Source: Bacteroidota bacterium (GTDB taxonomy: Bacteria; Bacteroidota; Bacteroidia; Bacteroidales; Prolixibacteraceae). From it: a DNA stretch of 9,745 nucleotides. How positions within the stretch are numbered: the first letter of the stretch is position 1; each line of letters begins with the position of its first letter. The stretch spans positions 1 through 9,745 of the forward strand of contig DAOVTY010000102.1 of assembly GCA_030632865.1 (NCBI GenBank), given 5' to 3'. The position numbers and the translations under genes were made by a program. Below, piece by piece: positions 1 to 7,451 of this stretch. Under the pieces are notes generated by a model. The model was not told the DNA's origin. It ran no database searches and worked only from the letters and a program-made list of their open reading frames with translations.

Positions 1-593
1 AAAAAATGAATGAGCAATCGATAATGCCGAATTATGCATGGTTTGCCAAGAAAGATATTAATCTTGATATGACACCGAAAAAAATTAGAGCAATGCAAAC
101 TTTGGGTGTTCCTTATCCTGAAGGTTTTGACGAAATTGCAGTTGATGATTTGATGAAGCAAGCACAGAAAATTGTGAATGATTTAAAAGAATCTAACATT
201 GTAGTTGAACCAACCAAAGAGATTGTTGCAATGATTGCCTACATGCATAAATTGGGCAGAGATATTTCTCCTCCGCCTATGGAAATTGTGGAGCCTTCGG
301 AACCAGCAACCCAAAAGGAAATTGAACTATTAAGTGGTGCTGAAGATTTAGCAGCAGCCGAGAAAGTATTCACTACAACTTGTGCTGTTTGTCATGGTGC
401 TGATGGTAAAGGGATTGCAACATTTCCTAATTTAACCGATGATGAATGGTTAACCGGAAATTCTCCATCGGAGGTTTTCAATTCAATATCAAATGGAAAC
501 ATTTCTAAAGGAATGATTCCGTACAAAGATCAGTTGTCGGAGAAACAAATTACACAGCTAACAAGTTATATATTAATAACACTACAGAAATGA
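1..593 (+). CDS. ccoO: cbb3-type cytochrome c oxidase CcoO (probable CcoNO fusion), C-terminal part with an extra cytochrome c domain; 5' partial
   Basis: This is the C-terminal end of the membrane-anchored cytochrome c subunit of cbb3 oxidase, which passes electrons to the heme-copper subunit CcoN. The frame is open to the left edge (first whole codon at 3). The ATG at 6 is probably an internal Met, because the protein starts inside the CcoO C-terminal signature SIMPNYAW, followed by LGVPY and a helix ending in YMHKLGRD (numbering from that Met, about residues 5-86). CcoO usually ends about there. Here an acidic, proline-rich linker (about 87-112) leads into a second c-type domain with CAVCH at 126-130, PNLTDDEW at 141-148 and a probable axial Met at 170. 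The CcoO heme site proper (CxxCH) would lie upstream. In Bacteroidota CcoN and CcoO are often one polypeptide; that is inferred here, since the upstream part is missing. The stop overlaps the ccoQ start (ATGA). Confidence 0.9.
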   Translation, partial: KMNEQSIMPNYAWFAKKDINLDMTPKKIRAMQTLGVPYPEGFDEIAVDDLMKQAQKIVNDLKESNIVVEPTKEIVAMIAYMHKLGRDISPPPMEIVEPSEPATQKEIELLSGAEDLAAAEKVFTTTCAVCHGADGKGIATFPNLTDDEWLTGNSPSEVFNSISNGNISKGMIPYKDQLSEKQITQLTSYILITLQK

Positions 594-781
594 AGATAGT
601 AAGTAATATGTTAGAAAATATCGAAGGTATCCAGATATATTATATAATTGGGTTACTTATATTTTTTATATTGTTCGTGGTAATTCTTATTCGCACAATT
701 AAAATGCCAAATAAAGAAATGGACAAAATAAAGAATTCAATTTTAGATGATAATAGTTCGGAAAAATCTATAACATCATAA
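590..781 (+). CDS. ccoQ: CcoQ/FixQ-like small membrane subunit of cbb3 oxidase
   Basis: A 63-residue protein with one hydrophobic segment (about residues 17-35) followed by a charged cytoplasmic tail containing KMPNKEMDKIKNSILDD. This layout matches CcoQ/FixQ, a small single-span protein that stabilises the cbb3 complex. The ATG at 590 overlaps the stop of the upstream oxidase gene as ATGA, which suggests translational coupling. A second in-frame ATG at 608 would give a 57-residue protein starting MLENIEGI, closer to the usual start of Bacteroidota CcoQ, so the true start is uncertain. Identification rests on size, topology and position between ccoO and ccoP, since the family is poorly conserved in sequence. 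Confidence 0.8.
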   Translation: MKIVSNMLENIEGIQIYYIIGLLIFFILFVVILIRTIKMPNKEMDKIKNSILDDNSSEKSITS

Positions 782-799
782 TTTTTTAAATTAAAAGTA

Positions 800-1372
800 A
801 TGGCAAAAGAAAATAACCAAATAGAACCGGTTGATGAAAAATTAATGGATCATGATTATGATGGGATTCAGGAATTGGATAATCCGCCACCTCGTTGGAT
901 TATGGCAATTTTTTATGTAACAATAGCCTTTGCAATAATTTACGCAGCAAATTATTTTTGGTTAGGAGTTGGAGATTCTCAGGATGCTGAATATGTCAGA
1001 AAATCTTTAAAACATGATCAAAAATATCAGATTGCAAATTTATCTACCGAAGATTTAGTATTGTTAACAGATGCTTCAGAAATTGAAGAGGGTAAAGCAA
1101 TTTACAACGAAATGAACTGTTTTGCATGCCATGGAATGAATGGAGAAGGAAATGCAATTGGCCCAAACCTTACCGATGATTATTGGATTTCGGGATGCGA
1201 TTTTAAAAGTGTATTTAATATTATAAAAAATGGTAATCCGGCAAAAGGAATGACAGCTTTTAAAGGGCAGATAAGTGATGATAAAATTCAAAAAGTAGCG
1301 AGTTATATTTTAACGTTAAAAGGAACAAATCCTGCAAATGCAAAAGATCCTCAGGGAGCAAAATGTGAATAA
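800..1372 (+). CDS. ccoP: cbb3-type cytochrome c oxidase subunit CcoP, single-heme form
   Basis: CcoP is the membrane-anchored c-type cytochrome through which electrons enter the cbb3 oxidase. The 190-residue protein opens with the FixP N-terminal signature (HDYDGIQELDNPPPRW, residues 18-33) and a transmembrane helix at about 34-55, followed by one periplasmic cytochrome c domain: CFACH at 107-111, GPNLTDDYW at 121-129 and a probable axial Met at 151 (AKGM). Canonical proteobacterial CcoP is about 300 residues with two heme domains, so one is missing here; the upstream CcoO chain carries a similar extra domain. Short CcoP of this kind is, to my knowledge, common in Bacteroidota. Two extra cysteines (133 and 189) are not heme ligands by motif. 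The gene lies 18 bases after ccoQ and is followed by a probable terminator. Confidence 0.93.
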   Translation: MAKENNQIEPVDEKLMDHDYDGIQELDNPPPRWIMAIFYVTIAFAIIYAANYFWLGVGDSQDAEYVRKSLKHDQKYQIANLSTEDLVLLTDASEIEEGKAIYNEMNCFACHGMNGEGNAIGPNLTDDYWISGCDFKSVFNIIKNGNPAKGMTAFKGQISDDKIQKVASYILTLKGTNPANAKDPQGAKCE

Positions 1373-1388
1373 TTTAGATAATTAATAG

Positions 1389-1413
1389 AAAAGGGATAAT
1401 CTTCCCTTTTTTT
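1389..1413 (+). terminator. Probable intrinsic terminator after ccoP
   Basis: An 8-bp perfect stem (AAAAGGGA at 1389-1396 with TCCCTTTT at 1403-1410) encloses a 6-base loop and runs directly into further T residues (1411-1413, then ATTTT). It sits 16 bases after the ccoP stop and 17 bases before the ccoG start, so it probably ends the structural-subunit transcript or attenuates read-through into the assembly genes. The call is from base pairing seen by eye, with no energy calculation. Confidence 0.7.
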
Positions 1414-1430
1414 ATTTTCAAATTGAACAT

Positions 1431-2795
1431 ATGTCGGAAAAAGATATTTCATTCAGAGACCGTCCCATAAATATGGATGAGAAAGGTGCCAGAAAATGGG
1501 TTTATGCAAAAAAACCAAAAGGGAAATGGTACACACGTCGTACTATTTTTAGCTGGTTTGTTTTGTTGTTTTTTATTGGAGCACCATTTATTAAAATTAA
1601 TGGAAATCCGTTTATTTTACTCGACATTGCACATAGAAAATTTATAATCTTTGGCGCAATATTTTGGGCGCAAGACACTTTTATTCTGGCAATGTTAATG
1701 TTGTCGTTTGTTATTTTCATTGTATTATTTACCGTTACTTTTGGCCGAATTTGGTGCGGATGGGCATGCCCTCAAACTATTTTCTTGGAAATGGTATTTA
1801 GGAAAATTGAATACTTAATTGAGGGGGATTATAAAAAAAGATATAAGTTAGATAGTGGTCCGTGGACAACAGAAAAAGGCATTAAAAAAATTACTAAGCA
1901 CACCATATTTATAGTAATTTCTATTGTAATGACTAATACTTTTTTACTTTGGTTTATGGGACCCGAAGGATTATTTGAGTTAGTAAAAGATCCTATTAGC
2001 GAACATTTTTCAGGCTTTATTATAATGATCGCTATTTCCAGTTTTTTCTATTGGGTTTATTCATTTTTTCGTGAGCAAATATGTACAATGGTTTGTCCGT
2101 ATGGAAGGATGCAAGGAGTGTTGCTCGATTCGAAATCGATTGTGGTTAGTTACGATTACAAACGTGGTGAACCGCGTGGAACAAAACAAACTGGCGATTG
2201 TATAGATTGCAGGCAGTGTGTTTCTGTTTGTCCAACCGGAATTGATATTAGAAATGGAATACAGTTAGAATGTATTAATTGTACGGCTTGTATAGATCAG
2301 TGTAATACTGTTATGAAATCTGTTAAAAAACCTGCCGGCTTAATTCGGTTCGACTCGGAATATGGGATTCAGAATGGGAATAAATCAATTTGGAGTACAC
2401 GTAATCGTGCATATTCAGTTGTCTTGGTTATTATATTTTCGTTTTTTGTTTATACATTATTTTCTCGCCCGGCAATAGAAACAACAATATTAAGAACGCC
2501 GGGTTTACTTTATCAGCAAAATGACGACAATACAATTTCCAATGTTTATAATATTAAAATTGTAAATAAAACGCACGATGAAATGAAGTTGGATATAAAA
2601 TTAATTTCACATGATGGTATTATTAGTATGGCAGGAAACTCTATGACAGTTAAAGATCAGAACATGTTCGAATCTACATTTTTATTATTTATTGCGGAGG
2701 AAAATATAAAAAGCGATAAAACTAAAATTGAGTTTGGAATTTACAGTAACAATGAATTAATTGAAACTTTTAAAACTACTTTTGTGGGACCGTAA
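1431..2795 (+). CDS. ccoG: CcoG, cbb3 oxidase accessory protein (polyferredoxin-like, FixG family)
   Basis: CcoG/FixG is a membrane protein needed for cbb3 maturation and reported to act as a cupric reductase in copper delivery. The 454-residue protein has hydrophobic segments at about 38-56, 84-104, 156-176, 194-212 and 327-345. The motif WCGWACPQ at 108-115 (C109, C113) and CTMVCPYGRMQG at 218-229 (C218, C222) are family hallmarks. Two 4Fe-4S cluster motifs follow: C257, C260, C263 and C267 (CP ending), then C281, C284, C287 and C291 (ending CN rather than CP). Residues from about 350 to the end form the periplasmic, Ig-like FixG C-terminal domain. Length and order match the family. The ATG at 1431 lies close behind the terminator and gives the expected N-terminus (FRDRP). 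Confidence 0.96.
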   Translation: MSEKDISFRDRPINMDEKGARKWVYAKKPKGKWYTRRTIFSWFVLLFFIGAPFIKINGNPFILLDIAHRKFIIFGAIFWAQDTFILAMLMLSFVIFIVLFTVTFGRIWCGWACPQTIFLEMVFRKIEYLIEGDYKKRYKLDSGPWTTEKGIKKITKHTIFIVISIVMTNTFLLWFMGPEGLFELVKDPISEHFSGFIIMIAISSFFYWVYSFFREQICTMVCPYGRMQGVLLDSKSIVVSYDYKRGEPRGTKQTGDCIDCRQCVSVCPTGIDIRNGIQLECINCTACIDQCNTVMKSVKKPAGLIRFDSEYGIQNGNKSIWSTRNRAYSVVLVIIFSFFVYTLFSRPAIETTILRTPGLLYQQNDDNTISNVYNIKIVNKTHDEMKLDIKLISHDGIISMAGNSMTVKDQNMFESTFLLFIAEENIKSDKTKIEFGIYSNNELIETFKTTFVGP

Positions 2796-2825
2796 ATTTG
2801 CTGAATTTTTGGTGATTTGTCAATT

Positions 2826-2851
2826 TACAGTTCGACTTCGCTCAGTCTGTA
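2826..2851. repeat. GC-rich islet with imperfect inverted repeat between ccoG and ccoH
   Basis: In the 79-base, otherwise A+T-rich gap the stretch TTCGACTTCGCTCAGTCTG (2831-2849) stands out by base composition. It can fold: TACA (2826-2829) with TGTA (2848-2851), and GACT (2834-2837) with AGTC (2844-2847), leaving a 6-base loop and a 4-base bulge. From memory, its reverse complement resembles a short dispersed motif (CTGAGCGAAGTCGAA) seen in intergenic regions of many Bacteroidota and other bacteria. Only one copy is present in this window, so the repeat call is an inference. Confidence 0.4.
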
Positions 2852-2874
2852 TTTATATAAAAAAATATTGAAAT

Positions 2875-3315
2875 ATGAAATTTAATTGGGGAACAGGGAT
2901 TTTTATCTTTTTAATATTATTTCTATTGGCATGTACAGTTTTTATGATTTTTGCAGCGAGGCAAGGTATTAATCTGGTACATAAAGATTATTACGAAAAA
3001 GGGGTGAATTATACCGAACAAATGGAGATTGATGCACGTTCGGTGGAGTATAAAAATGCTTTTAAAATTACGAATACAGATAAACAGTTTATTGTTGATA
3101 TTGAAAATTCGTTGTCGTTAAAAATAGATTCGGGAAACCTAATTCTATTTCGTCCGTCCAACAGTAAACTAGATATTCTACTTACCGTTGAGCAGCAGAC
3201 TCAACAAATTACTTTTAAAAAAGAAGACTTGATTAATGGTAGATATATTCTCAAATTTTATTGGTATTCCGAAGGGTTAAAATATGAGGTTCGCCAACCT
3301 GTAAACGTTCAATAA
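2875..3315 (+). CDS. ccoH: FixH/CcoH family cbb3 assembly protein
   Basis: CcoH/FixH is a single-span membrane protein that helps assemble, and may stay bound to, cbb3 oxidase. The 146-residue protein has a short N-terminal stretch (NWGTG), one transmembrane helix at about residues 8-27, and then the family motif LVHKDYYEKGVNYTEQM at 34-50. The remaining 90 or so residues are a beta-rich periplasmic domain ending in YEVRQPVNV. It lies between ccoG and a TauE/SafE-like gene, the usual place for FixH in a ccoGHIS-type cluster. The start at 2875 puts the helix right at the N-terminus as expected; no clear ribosome binding site is visible. Confidence 0.9.
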   Translation: MKFNWGTGIFIFLILFLLACTVFMIFAARQGINLVHKDYYEKGVNYTEQMEIDARSVEYKNAFKITNTDKQFIVDIENSLSLKIDSGNLILFRPSNSKLDILLTVEQQTQQITFKKEDLINGRYILKFYWYSEGLKYEVRQPVNVQ

Positions 3316-3368
3316 TATTATTTATTAGGTTTCTTTTTTGCTAATTTTTTGTTCACATAAAAAAAATA

Positions 3369-4121
3369 ATGGCTATTTTACTTTCAGCTTTAGTTCTTGG
3401 ATTAATGGGCAGTTTTCATTGTGCCGGAATGTGCGGTCCTATTGCAATTGCATTGCCTTTGCACGGAAATACAGTACCCCAAAAAATATTTGGTGGTGCA
3501 CTTTATAATATAGGGCGAACAATAACTTACGGAGTGATGGGAGCCATTTTCGGAATGCTCGGGCAGGGTGTTGAAATGATTGGGTTTCAGCAAAAGATAT
3601 CGGTAATAATGGGAGTTTTAATGATTGTGTCAGTTCTTTTTCCAGCTCTTTTTAAAAATCAATATAGCATGGAAAAAAGTTGGTTTTCTGTTATAGGAAA
3701 ACTCAAAAAATCAATCGGTAAAATGTTTACCATTCGTTCTTTTTCGAGCCTATTTTTAATTGGGCTATTAAATGGGTTACTTCCATGTGGACTTGTTTAT
3801 ATGGCAATTGCTGGCGCCATCGGAACTGGTGGAGTAGTATTGGGTTCTCTTTACATGATTTTGTTTGGCTTAGGAACAATTCCAATGATGCTCTCAATAT
3901 CGTTGGTTGGAAATGTAATGAGTCTTGCTGTTCGTAATAAAATAAACAAATTTATTCCGGTGCTTGTGGTTATTGTTGGTATATTTTTTATTCTGAGAGG
4001 ATTAAGTTTGGGCATTCCTTATCTGAGTCCACCAAAACAAAAAATAGAGCAGAAATTTGAGCAAGGGCTGGAGAAGAACAGTGCAGATTTATATATTGAA
4101 TTGAAGAATGATTGTTGTTAA
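3369..4121 (+). CDS. Sulfite exporter TauE/SafE family (DsbD-like) membrane protein, probable role in copper handling for cbb3 assembly
   Basis: A 250-residue polytopic membrane protein with about six hydrophobic segments. The N-terminal helix carries GSFHCAGMCGP (residues 14-24; C18, C22) and a second conserved block reads LLNGLLPCGLVYM (133-145; P139-C140). This pair of motifs is typical of the TauE/SafE- and DsbD_2-like proteins that sit beside ccoI in cbb3 clusters of Bacteroidota and Proteobacteria. The family is annotated as a sulfite exporter, but position and cysteines point to metal or thiol-redox work in oxidase maturation; that is inference. The hydrophilic tail (about 221-250) ends in Cys-Cys, which could bind metal. 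The stop is 5 bases before the ccoI ATG, so the two are almost certainly co-transcribed. Confidence 0.85.
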   Translation: MAILLSALVLGLMGSFHCAGMCGPIAIALPLHGNTVPQKIFGGALYNIGRTITYGVMGAIFGMLGQGVEMIGFQQKISVIMGVLMIVSVLFPALFKNQYSMEKSWFSVIGKLKKSIGKMFTIRSFSSLFLIGLLNGLLPCGLVYMAIAGAIGTGGVVLGSLYMILFGLGTIPMMLSISLVGNVMSLAVRNKINKFIPVLVVIVGIFFILRGLSLGIPYLSPPKQKIEQKFEQGLEKNSADLYIELKNDCC

Positions 4122-4126
4122 TCAAA

Positions 4127-6523
4127 ATGAGTCAGGATAAAAACAATACTTGTGTACATTGTGGTGCCGATTGCGGTAAAAATCCGGTTGTTTGGAACGA
4201 TGAGAAATTTTGTTGCAACGGTTGCAAAACTGTTTATCAACTACTCAACGAAAACAAACTTTATAACTATTATAATTTAGATGAAGCACCCGGCATCAAA
4301 CTCGAAACAACAACAGAATTTGGTAATAAATATGAGTTTCTCGAGAAAGATGAGATTAAGGAAAAACTTATCTCTTTTACCGAAGGCAAAATTTCTAAAG
4401 TAAAACTGTTTATTCCCGTAATTCACTGTGCATCGTGTATTTGGTTGCTCGAAAACTTGAATACTTTGCATAAAGGCGTAAAACATTCATTTGTAAATTT
4501 CACAAAAAAAGAGGTTGATATAACTTTCGATGAATCTCAAATAAGTTTACGTCAGTTAGTCGAGATGCTATCATCAATTCATTACACACCCGACCTTTCG
4601 TTGAGTTTGACTGATAATGATGAGGATGACCAATCGTATAAAAAACTGTTATATAAAATTGGAGTAGCTGGGTTTGTTTTTGTAAATGTGATGACATACA
4701 GTTTGCCGGCTTATTTTAATGGCGAACCATTAGACGATAAATTGCAATCGGTACTTAGTATTTTAAGTTTCATACTGGTTGTTCCGGTGGCATTTTATAG
4801 TGGTAGCGATTATTATATTTCGGCAATTAAAAACCTATTGAAAAAGAATATTAGCATTGATTTGCCAATTGCTCTCGGAATTTTTGTACTCTTTTTTGTT
4901 TCGGGCTACGAAATATTTTTTGCGGGAGGTTCAGGTTATTGCGATAGCCTTTCTGGACTAATATTTTTTCTGCTAGTTGGTAAATGGTACCAGAGTAAAA
5001 CTTATGAAGCACTTTCTTTTGATAGAAATTACAAGTCGTACTTTCCAATTGCAGTCACAAAAATCAATAAACAAATTGAAGAGAGTATTTTACTTGAGAA
5101 TATTGAGGTTGACGATGAACTGTTAATCAGAAATAAAGAGCTAATTCCGGCAGATTCTATTTTAATTGAAGGAGAAGGCAGGATTGATTACAGTTTTGTT
5201 ACCGGCGAATCGAGTCCGGTGCTAAAAAATAATGGCGATTTTATTTATGCTGGTGGGCGTCAGATGGGTGGAATTATTAAAATTAAAGTGAAAAAAGAGG
5301 TCAACCAAAGTCACCTCACAAAACTCTGGAATCAAGATCAAACTTACGAGAAACCAACCGATTCGTTAAAAACACTTTCAGACGAAATAAGCAAATACTT
5401 TACGCTGATAATAATTGCAATTGCAGTTGCCGGATTTGCATTTTGGATGATTAAAGGTGAAACAAAAACAGCAATTTTTGTATTTACCGCAGTTTTAATT
5501 GTTGCCTGTCCGTGTGCATTGGCACTCTCCATCCCATTTACTTTTGGCAATACAATGCGCATTTTCGGAAAGAGGGGTTTGTACATTAAAAATACTAGTG
5601 TAATAGAAAAGCTATCGCATGTAAATACTATTGTTTTCGATAAAACCGGAACTCTTACTAAATCAAACGAAAGTAAAATTGAATACACAGGAACAGTACT
5701 TTCTGATGAGGATATTGATGCAGTTTATTCACTTGCAAAACAATCATCTCACCCATTAAGTGATTCAATAGCAAAATATTATACCAAACATAATTATATA
5801 GCACCAGAGCATTTTGTGGAAGTTTTGGGGCGTGGTATTTTTGGAAAGGTTAATGGAAAGGATATTAAGATTGGATCTGAAGAGTATGTTACAAATACCG
5901 TTAATGTAGAAGAACAGAAAGCTTCAGTAGTTTATGTTTCTATTGATAATAATCAGGCTGGTTTTTTCAAAATAACTAATAAATACCGTGATGGTTTTAA
6001 CGAGGTTTTAAACTCTTTAAAAAAGGAGTTCGATATTTTTTTGGTTTCAGGAGATAATGATTCTGAAGCTGAGAATCTAGTAAGTTATTTCGAAAGAGAA
6101 AAATTACTGTTCAATCAAAAGCCAGGCGATAAAGCTGATTTTATTGAAGAGCTGCAAAAAAATGGGAACACTGTTTTAATGACAGGCGATGGATTAAATG
6201 ATGCAGGTGCATTAATGAAAAGCGATGTTGCTTTGACAATTGCCAATAAGGTTTATCATTTTTCTCCGGCAAGTGACGCTGTTCTTGAAGCCGATAAGTT
6301 TAAGCAACTGGCAAAATTTGTAAGGTTTACAAAAACCTCTTTAAATATTGTGAAAATAAGTTTTGCCATTTCGTTTTTGTACAATATCATTGGAATTGCT
6401 TTCGCAATCACAGGTAATCTCTCGCCAATAGTTGCTGCTATTTTAATGCCTATTAGTTCGGTTTCGGTAGTTGCATTTGCAACTTTTGTAACTCGTTTTA
6501 TGGGGCGAGTGAAGTTGAAGTAA
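4127..6523 (+). CDS. ccoI: CcoI/FixI-type copper-translocating P1B ATPase
   Basis: This P-type ATPase exports copper across the inner membrane for the CuB centre of cbb3 oxidase. The 798-residue protein has a cysteine-rich N-terminus (C9, C12, C16, then CCNGC at 29-33), an HMA-like domain with HCASC at 100-104, and about eight membrane segments. Catalytic motifs are complete: TGES 359-362, the membrane metal site CPC 461-463, the phosphorylated Asp in DKTGTLT (D505), HP at 542-543 and GDGLND 687-692. The N-terminal zinc-ribbon-like cysteines plus a single HMA domain separate CcoI from CopA. I chose the ATG at 4127, five bases after the upstream stop, over an in-frame TTG at 4112 that would overlap that gene. 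No ccoS follows; a 68-base gap leads to an unrelated gene. Confidence 0.95.
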   Translation: MSQDKNNTCVHCGADCGKNPVVWNDEKFCCNGCKTVYQLLNENKLYNYYNLDEAPGIKLETTTEFGNKYEFLEKDEIKEKLISFTEGKISKVKLFIPVIHCASCIWLLENLNTLHKGVKHSFVNFTKKEVDITFDESQISLRQLVEMLSSIHYTPDLSLSLTDNDEDDQSYKKLLYKIGVAGFVFVNVMTYSLPAYFNGEPLDDKLQSVLSILSFILVVPVAFYSGSDYYISAIKNLLKKNISIDLPIALGIFVLFFVSGYEIFFAGGSGYCDSLSGLIFFLLVGKWYQSKTYEALSFDRNYKSYFPIAVTKINKQIEESILLENIEVDDELLIRNKELIPADSILIEGEGRIDYSFVTGESSPVLKNNGDFIYAGGRQMGGIIKIKVKKEVNQSHLTKLWNQDQTYEKPTDSLKTLSDEISKYFTLIIIAIAVAGFAFWMIKGETKTAIFVFTAVLIVACPCALALSIPFTFGNTMRIFGKRGLYIKNTSVIEKLSHVNTIVFDKTGTLTKSNESKIEYTGTVLSDEDIDAVYSLAKQSSHPLSDSIAKYYTKHNYIAPEHFVEVLGRGIFGKVNGKDIKIGSEEYVTNTVNVEEQKASVVYVSIDNNQAGFFKITNKYRDGFNEVLNSLKKEFDIFLVSGDNDSEAENLVSYFEREKLLFNQKPGDKADFIEELQKNGNTVLMTGDGLNDAGALMKSDVALTIANKVYHFSPASDAVLEADKFKQLAKFVRFTKTSLNIVKISFAISFLYNIIGIAFAITGNLSPIVAAILMPISSVSVVAFATFVTRFMGRVKLK

Positions 6524-6564
6524 CGAAAATTCAAATCATTTTACTATCCTCGATAAATTCTTAC

Positions 6565-6572
6565 TATTTTTG
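6565..6572 (+). promoter_or_regulatory. Candidate Bacteroidota -7 promoter element upstream of the GT2 gene
   Basis: TATTTTTG at 6565-6572 matches the Bacteroidota -7 consensus TAnnTTTG. It is 19 bases before the ATG at 6592, so the leader would be very short. The -33 region has only TTTTA rather than TTTG at a suitable distance, so the match is partial. It suggests the glycosyltransferase group is transcribed apart from the cco cluster. Confidence 0.4.
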
Positions 6573-6591
6573 CCACAGTAAAAAATATAGG

Positions 6592-7341
6592 ATGATTAAG
6601 GATAAAAAAGTAGTAGTTGTACTACCGGCCTACAACGCGGCAAAAACACTAGAAATTACGTACAGCGAAATTGATTTTAGTATTGTTGACGATGTTATTT
6701 TGGTTGACGACTTGAGTAAAGACGAAACAGTTGAAGTTGGTAAAAAACTAGGAATTAAGTACATTGTTGTTCACGAAAAAAATACAGGGTACGGTGGTAA
6801 CCAAAAATCGTGCTATAAAAAGGCACTCGAAATTGGTGGCGACATTGTAATTATGCTACATCCCGATTATCAATATACTCCGAAACTTATTCCTGCAATG
6901 GCGAATTTATTAGCGAGCGATTTATACCATGTTGTCTTGGGTTCGCGTATTTTGGGAAAAGGTGCACTGAAAGGTGGAATGCCGATTGTAAAATACATTG
7001 CAAACCGCGGTCTTACATTCATTCAAAATATATTAATGGGTGCCAAGCTCTCTGAATATCATACAGGTTACCGGGCATTTACAAAAGAAATTCTCGAAAC
7101 TATTGCATTCGAAGAGAACTCCGACAACTTTGTTTTCGATAATCAAATGCTGGCGCAAATTTGGTATGCCGGATACGAAATTGCTGAAATTACTTGCCCC
7201 ACAAAATATTTCGACGATGCTTCTAGTATCAACTTTAAAGACAGTAGTATTTATGGAATTGGAGTTTTGAAAACCTCGGTGCAGTTTAGGTTGCAAAAGT
7301 GGGGACTGGTTAAGAATAAGATATTCAGAGATACTAATTAG
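6592..7341 (+). CDS. Family 2 glycosyltransferase, DPM1-like, soluble
   Basis: A 249-residue GT-A fold glycosyltransferase that would use a nucleotide-activated sugar, possibly with a polyprenyl phosphate as acceptor as in the DPM1-like branch. The GT2 start motif VVVVLPAYNAAKTL is at 7-20, the nucleotide-binding acidic pair in LVDDLSKDET at 38-46 (D39, D40), and the metal-site block reads MLHPDYQYTP at 88-97. This last block has HPDYQ in place of the usual DADGQ or DxD, a known subgroup trait as far as I recall. SEYHTGYRAF (154-163) matches the acceptor-side motif. No transmembrane helix is seen, so it is cytosolic or peripheral. Substrate and product cannot be deduced. Confidence 0.88.
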   Translation: MIKDKKVVVVLPAYNAAKTLEITYSEIDFSIVDDVILVDDLSKDETVEVGKKLGIKYIVVHEKNTGYGGNQKSCYKKALEIGGDIVIMLHPDYQYTPKLIPAMANLLASDLYHVVLGSRILGKGALKGGMPIVKYIANRGLTFIQNILMGAKLSEYHTGYRAFTKEILETIAFEENSDNFVFDNQMLAQIWYAGYEIAEITCPTKYFDDASSINFKDSSIYGIGVLKTSVQFRLQKWGLVKNKIFRDTN

Positions 7342-7451
7342 AATTAGTACAACTTACATATAAATTGAACCCATATTCTTGAACCTTCTTCACGATAAAA
7401 TTAAAAATACAATTTAAAAACTAAACGAATAGAAAATATTCTACAAAATGT

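Noticed and set aside
1417..1427. Inverted repeat TTCAA-A-TTGAA just before the ccoG start, considered as an FNR/CRP-type operator.
   Set aside because: It does not match the FNR consensus TTGAT-N4-ATCAA, and short A+T palindromes are expected here.
2793..2800. TAAATTTG, a perfect match to the Bacteroidota -7 element, overlapping the ccoG stop.
   Set aside because: The only TTTG upstream (2781-2784) is 8 bases away, far too close for a -33 box, and such A+T-rich matches are common by chance.
5344..5688. Minus-strand open frame of 114 codons inside ccoI.
   Set aside because: It lies wholly opposite a well-conserved ATPase coding region, including the CPC and DKTGTLT motifs, and has no recognisable family features.
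7332..7349. Seven-bp inverted repeat (TACTAAT / ATTAGTA) around the stop of the first GT2 gene, considered as a terminator.
   Set aside because: The stem is nearly all A-T, has a 4-base loop, and is not followed by a T run.
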